64,000 nucleotides of DNA from the NCBI RefSeq assembly GCF_001305855.1, contig NZ_LIXZ01000005.1:246152-310151 (forward strand), read 5' to 3'. This stretch comes from Rossellomorea vietnamensis (GTDB taxonomy: Bacteria; Bacillota; Bacilli; Bacillales; Bacillaceae_B). The position numbers were made by a program, and so were the translations under genes. Shown one piece after another: positions 60,844 through 64,000 of this stretch; positions within the stretch are counted from its first letter, which is position 1, and each line of letters opens with the position of its first letter. Under the pieces are notes generated by a model. That model had not been told where the DNA came from, made no database searches, and worked only from the letters and a program-made list of their open reading frames with translations.

Positions 60844-61692
60844 TCAATAGTTTGCTGTTCTCTTTGATTGCTGCTGTGAATAAATCAGCACTCCGAAGAA
60901 AACTAGTACCGCTCCCAGTATCAAACCGAGTGAGACTGTTGCTATAGAAAGCATCTTGAATATGACACTTACTGCAACGACCATATACAAAACAGCAAGC
61001 ATCCTTTTAACAATGACACCGGAGAATCGCTTGAGTTGGACAGAACCGATTGGTGTCCCGATCAACGCACCGACGATCAGCAAGATTCCGTGGCGGTAGT
61101 CAAGTGACTCCCCTGTGTACATATATGAGGTAATACCTGACAATACGATGATGGAAGCAGCAGTTATACTGGTTCCAATCGCTTTGTTCAAATCAAGTTT
61201 CAGCCACTTTGTCAATAAGGGTGTCATGACAAATCCCCCGCTGACACCCATAAGGGATGAAATCATTCCCGTAAATAGGCCTATGACGGGAGCTGCAAAG
61301 ATCCCTTTAGGCTTCGAGTCCTGTTGTCGTTTGCTTAAAAACTGGTAAGAAAACCAACTTAATATAGCAATATACACAATTGAGATGAACGTCGATGCCC
61401 CGTTGATGGCGTCAAGCCATTTTACAAATGGAACAGTTACTACAGAGCCTACTACTCCGAACACCCCAAGGAGAACCGCTAATTTCTTAGATACATTCTT
61501 TAATCGCAGATGTGATAAAGTACCTGTCACAGTAGATCCCAGGGTAAGCATCAGGGATAAAATGATTGCCTGACTAGGCTCATATCCAAGGACTAATAAG
61601 GTAGGAGTCAGAACAATTCCTCCACCTATCCCAAAAAAACCTGAGATGACGCCAATGACGGCACCACCTATCATAAATAAAATCCATTCCAT
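60844..61692 (-). CDS. TauE/SafE (TSUP) family anion exporter
   Basis: This 282-aa membrane protein has about eight helices and the family motif GFFGIGGGIVLTPTLLVLG repeated as LMGVSGGFVMTPLL in the second half. TSUP proteins move sulfite, sulfonates or related anions. It is divergent from a LysR gene with a clear dyad between them. Start at ATG 61692 with AAGGAAG 14 bases upstream; a second ATG 21 bases earlier lacks a site. Confidence 0.85.
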   Translation of the reverse strand: MEWILFMIGGAVIGVISGFFGIGGGIVLTPTLLVLGYEPSQAIILSLMLTLGSTVTGTLSHLRLKNVSKKLAVLLGVFGVVGSVVTVPFVKWLDAINGASTFISIVYIAILSWFSYQFLSKRQQDSKPKGIFAAPVIGLFTGMISSLMGVSGGFVMTPLLTKWLKLDLNKAIGTSITAASIIVLSGITSYMYTGESLDYRHGILLIVGALIGTPIGSVQLKRFSGVIVKRMLAVLYMVVAVSVIFKMLSIATVSLGLILGAVLVFFGVLIYSQQQSKRTANY

Positions 61693-61718
61693 GTCGTACG
61701 TCACTTCCTTCATAAAAC

Positions 61719-61743
61719 ATTATAACTCTATATAAGTTATAAT
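61719..61743. promoter_or_regulatory. LysR-type operator between the TSUP and LysR genes
   Basis: ATTATAACT-CTATATA-AGTTATAAT is a perfect 9-bp dyad with the T-N11-A core expected for LysR binding, lying between the two divergent start codons. Confidence 0.6.
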
Positions 61744-61795
61744 AGAAATGAATAATGATAATAAAGTCGATTACGTTTATTAATGGAGGTATAAG

Positions 61796-62635
61796 ATGCA
61801 ACTGGACTGGATCCGTACGTTTGTTACTCTCGCCCAACTTAAGCATTTCACCAAGACAAGTGAATACCTGAATTTATCTCAACCTACTGTCAGCGTCCAC
61901 ATAAAAAAGTTGGAGCAAGCCCTCGGAGCAGCACTCATCCACCGTTCCTCCACCAACCAGCACTTTGAATTGACGCCTGCGGGAGAACGGGTATTTGAGC
62001 AGGGAAAAAAGATGATGGAACTATGGAGGACTATGGAAGAAGTGAATCAAAAAAAGCAGGAAATTCAATTGCGGATTGGGTCCACTCACACCGTCAGTGA
62101 TGTTCTGCTTCCCGATTTTGTCAAAAAGATCAAGGTCTTATACCCTCAAGTCCGTTTACAATTGATGATTCACAACCACGAGACGATAGTGGAAGCATTG
62201 AATTCAAATAATCTCGACCTTGCCCTCGTAGAAGGAACGAAAGGATTAGAACCCTTCCACGTAGAGGTGATCAGTCGGGATGAGCTCCGTTTCTTCGCGA
62301 GCAAAAGGATGAACCTGCATTCTTCCCCATTCATCCTCAGGGAAAAAGGATCGGGGACGAGGGAATATGCGGATGAATTCTTAAAGTCAGAGCGAATTGT
62401 ACCAGTTGAAGTCCTCGAAGCAAGCAGTCATTTCTTAATCAAACAACTCGCCGTAAGAGGACTCGGAATAGCATTTCTTTCAAGCTCGATGGCCAAAGAC
62501 GAAGTACTCCAAGGGAAACTCGTCCCAATTGAGCCATATGTTGTCCACCGCCCCATCTATGCGGTATATCCTGAAAATGTGACTACAGTCTCCATCATAA
62601 AAGAACTGGTCACCTTGATTGACCATACGAATTGA
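61796..62635 (+). CDS. LysR-type regulator
   Basis: A 279-aa LysR protein: winged helix-turn-helix WIRTFVTLAQLKHFTKTSEY, LNLSQPTVSVHIKKLE, and a C-terminal effector domain with SSHFLIKQLAVRGLGIAFLS. Its divergent neighbour is the TSUP exporter, which it probably controls. TGGAGGTATAAG precedes the ATG. The effector may be a sulfur or anion metabolite (inference). Confidence 0.87.
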   Translation: MQLDWIRTFVTLAQLKHFTKTSEYLNLSQPTVSVHIKKLEQALGAALIHRSSTNQHFELTPAGERVFEQGKKMMELWRTMEEVNQKKQEIQLRIGSTHTVSDVLLPDFVKKIKVLYPQVRLQLMIHNHETIVEALNSNNLDLALVEGTKGLEPFHVEVISRDELRFFASKRMNLHSSPFILREKGSGTREYADEFLKSERIVPVEVLEASSHFLIKQLAVRGLGIAFLSSSMAKDEVLQGKLVPIEPYVVHRPIYAVYPENVTTVSIIKELVTLIDHTN

Positions 62636-62639
62636 ATGA

Positions 62640-62672
62640 GAGGGACGGACCTCTGGTCGAGGTCCGTCCCTC
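62640..62672. repeat. Short palindromic copy of the GGGACGGACC repeat
   Basis: GAGGGACGGACCTC and GAGGTCCGTCCCTC are perfect 14-bp arms around a five-base loop. It lies between the convergent LysR and symporter genes and could act as their terminator. Confidence 0.8.
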
Positions 62673-62685
62673 ATTCGTAAAAAAC

Positions 62686-63909
62686 TCAGACGATTTTTTC
62701 TTCTGAGCGATCTACGACAGCTGCACCGACGATGTCGCCGGTTACGTTAGATGCCGTTCCACCCATCCCGATGATGGCATCGACTCCTGCAATGAGGGCG
62801 ACTATTTCGAGTGGTAAGCCGAACATCGTTAAGACCGCAGATAGTGTAACCAATCCTGCAGCAGGAACTCCAGATGTCCCAATGGATAGTAGAGTCCCGA
62901 CGAGTACAATCATCAACAGGTCTGTAACAGAAAGATGTAGATTCGTCACGTTTGCAGCGAATACAATCGATACACCCATTCGTAAAGCTCCCCCGTCTGA
63001 ATTGAAGATTGCCCCTAGTGGTAAGGCGAAATTCGCCGTTCTTTCAGAAATACCCGCTTTCTTGGCAGACTGAATGGCTACCGGCAAGGATGCGATACTG
63101 CTGGAAGTAAAGAAAGCAGTGCTGTATGCTTCTTTCGTCTGTTTAAAAAAAGGTATGACAGAATTACCCGTCAGTTTCAAGAATCCAGAATATACTACAA
63201 CCCACAGAAGAAGGATCCCTAGATAAAAGACCCCGACAAACTTCAATAGGGATTGGATCGTTTCCCACCCCTGCTGACCAAATGTAGCCGCGCTGATGGC
63301 AAACACACCGATGGGAGCATAAGCCAACACCCCTCTTAGGAGGATATAAAACATTTCGTTGAAGGCCGTGAAAAATTTATCCAATAATTGCCCGTATTCT
63401 TCCATCTTACTTTCTGCAGAAAATTTCATCCACGAAATGGCTATCCCAATGATGATCGCCAGGAACATAATGGCGAGAGTATCACCGCCGGCAAAAGCCT
63501 GGAAAAGATTATCAGGAATGATTTGCAGTAAAACATCCCCAAACTGCGGTGCTTTCGGTTCTTCAACCTGTGTATTAGGCAGTTCCAAACTTGTACCAGG
63601 GTTAAACAGGAACGCCAAACCAAGCCCGATGAATACCGCGGCTGCCGTTGTGGCTGCATAATAAAGAATCAGCTTCCACCCCATCCGACCTAGCTGGGTC
63701 ATACTCATCTTATTCACTGCCTGAACCACAGTGAGGAAGATCACCGGAATGGCAATCAAACTAAGGAGGTGAATGAGCACCGTCCCAAATGGTTTCAAAA
63801 TTCCTGCATCTGATTTAAAGACAAGGCCGACAATGATTCCTAAAAGGAAACCGACCGACATCTTCAAAACAAAAGGCACTTTCTTATATTGCTTCCATAT
63901 GTAATTCAT
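62686..63909 (-). CDS. Dicarboxylate/amino acid:cation symporter fold (GltP/DctA family)
   Basis: This 407-aa transporter has the glutamate-transporter fold: Ser-rich hairpin 1 FTSSSIASLP near 270, helix 7 IFNSDGGALRMG at 302-312 and helix 8 GVDAIIGMGGTASNVTGD at 375-392. In GltPh the matching helix 8 residues are Asp394 and Arg397, which bind the amino and side-chain carboxyl groups; here they are Gly381 and Gly384. The sodium-site Asn and Asp (N388, D392) remain. So the substrate is probably not aspartate or glutamate. Confidence 0.88.
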   Translation of the reverse strand: MNYIWKQYKKVPFVLKMSVGFLLGIIVGLVFKSDAGILKPFGTVLIHLLSLIAIPVIFLTVVQAVNKMSMTQLGRMGWKLILYYAATTAAAVFIGLGLAFLFNPGTSLELPNTQVEEPKAPQFGDVLLQIIPDNLFQAFAGGDTLAIMFLAIIIGIAISWMKFSAESKMEEYGQLLDKFFTAFNEMFYILLRGVLAYAPIGVFAISAATFGQQGWETIQSLLKFVGVFYLGILLLWVVVYSGFLKLTGNSVIPFFKQTKEAYSTAFFTSSSIASLPVAIQSAKKAGISERTANFALPLGAIFNSDGGALRMGVSIVFAANVTNLHLSVTDLLMIVLVGTLLSIGTSGVPAAGLVTLSAVLTMFGLPLEIVALIAGVDAIIGMGGTASNVTGDIVGAAVVDRSEEKIV

Positions 63910-63968
63910 TACATCTACGCCCTTACCTATATTTTTTTCAGATATTCATTATATCACTTTTATTGAAG

Positions 63969-64000
63969 GAGGGACGGACCTTGTTTTCAAGGTCCGTCCC
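63969..64000. repeat. Short palindromic copy of the GGGACGGACC repeat, cut at window end
   Basis: GGGACGGACCTTG and CAAGGTCCGTCCC are perfect 13-bp arms around a four-base loop. It may extend past the window. Confidence 0.75.

Noticed and set aside
1..64000. CRISPR arrays, tRNA or rRNA genes, prophage or insertion sequences
   Set aside because: I looked for regular direct repeats, tRNA-like cloverleaf sequences, transposase and integrase motifs and found none.

Overview
The window looks like chromosome of a spore-forming, low-GC Gram-positive bacterium of the Bacillaceae (Bacillus or a close genus such as Rossellomorea). Reasons: strong AGGAGG-type ribosome binding sites, many TTG and GTG starts, hairpin-plus-U-run terminators after most operons, a complete dpp-ykf operon in the order known from Bacillus subtilis, a divergent citA/citR pair, spoIIP, a CwlC-like amidase, RsbR-type stress proteins, a YqzG protein, a SAM-I riboswitch and a CodY-like box. 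I see no rRNA, tRNA, CRISPR array, prophage or insertion sequence. The genus is an inference; no 16S sequence is present.

Layout. 1-5.8 kb: 3' end of guaC, a methyltransferase, a 101-bp palindromic repeat, a 1027-aa acetyltransferase fusion with a 23-aa upstream ORF, yqzG and an XRE regulator. 6-8.1 kb: an RsbR-type stressosome protein and a DUF3231 protein. 8.2-18.5 kb: one ten-gene minus-strand operon (dppA-B-C-D-E, ykfA-B-C-D, then a class A beta-lactamase-like hydrolase) that imports and breaks down cell-wall and dietary peptides, with a promoter and CodY-like site upstream of dppA. 18.5-25 kb: two small ORFs, a histidine phosphatase, TraB membrane protein, a divergent vWA/HTH pair, a DUF4145 protein and nitronate monooxygenase. 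25-36.4 kb: kinase-like protein, MFS pump with XRE gene, HAD, three Nudix hydrolases, a sigma-like factor, GNATs, an ABC-2 exporter and a pentapeptide protein. 36.6-38.7 kb: citA/citR. 38.7-49.9 kb: methyltransferase, GNAT, MEDS protein, GIY-YIG protein, lipid kinase, YhgE/Pip, a MerR-SDR pair with a 19-bp-spacer promoter, a V4R-STAS protein, a nucleotidyltransferase and a CBO0543 protein. 50-58.7 kb: hemY-like oxidase, a SAM-I riboswitch in front of an FbpA-family small gene, spoIIP, amine oxidase, a YkuJ-like protein, a lone ATPase, CwlC-like amidase and a secreted helical protein. 58.7-64 kb: sugar acetyltransferase, M20 amidohydrolase, a TSUP exporter with divergent LysR, and a glutamate-transporter-fold symporter lacking key substrate residues.

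Most single genes are ordinary housekeeping or stress functions. The parts most worth a second look are the SAM riboswitch joined to an FbpA-type gene, the V4R-STAS protein with acidic residues at both phospho-sites, the GNAT fused to a large unknown region, the symporter with altered binding site, the vWA/HTH pair, and a family of GGGACGGACC palindromes.
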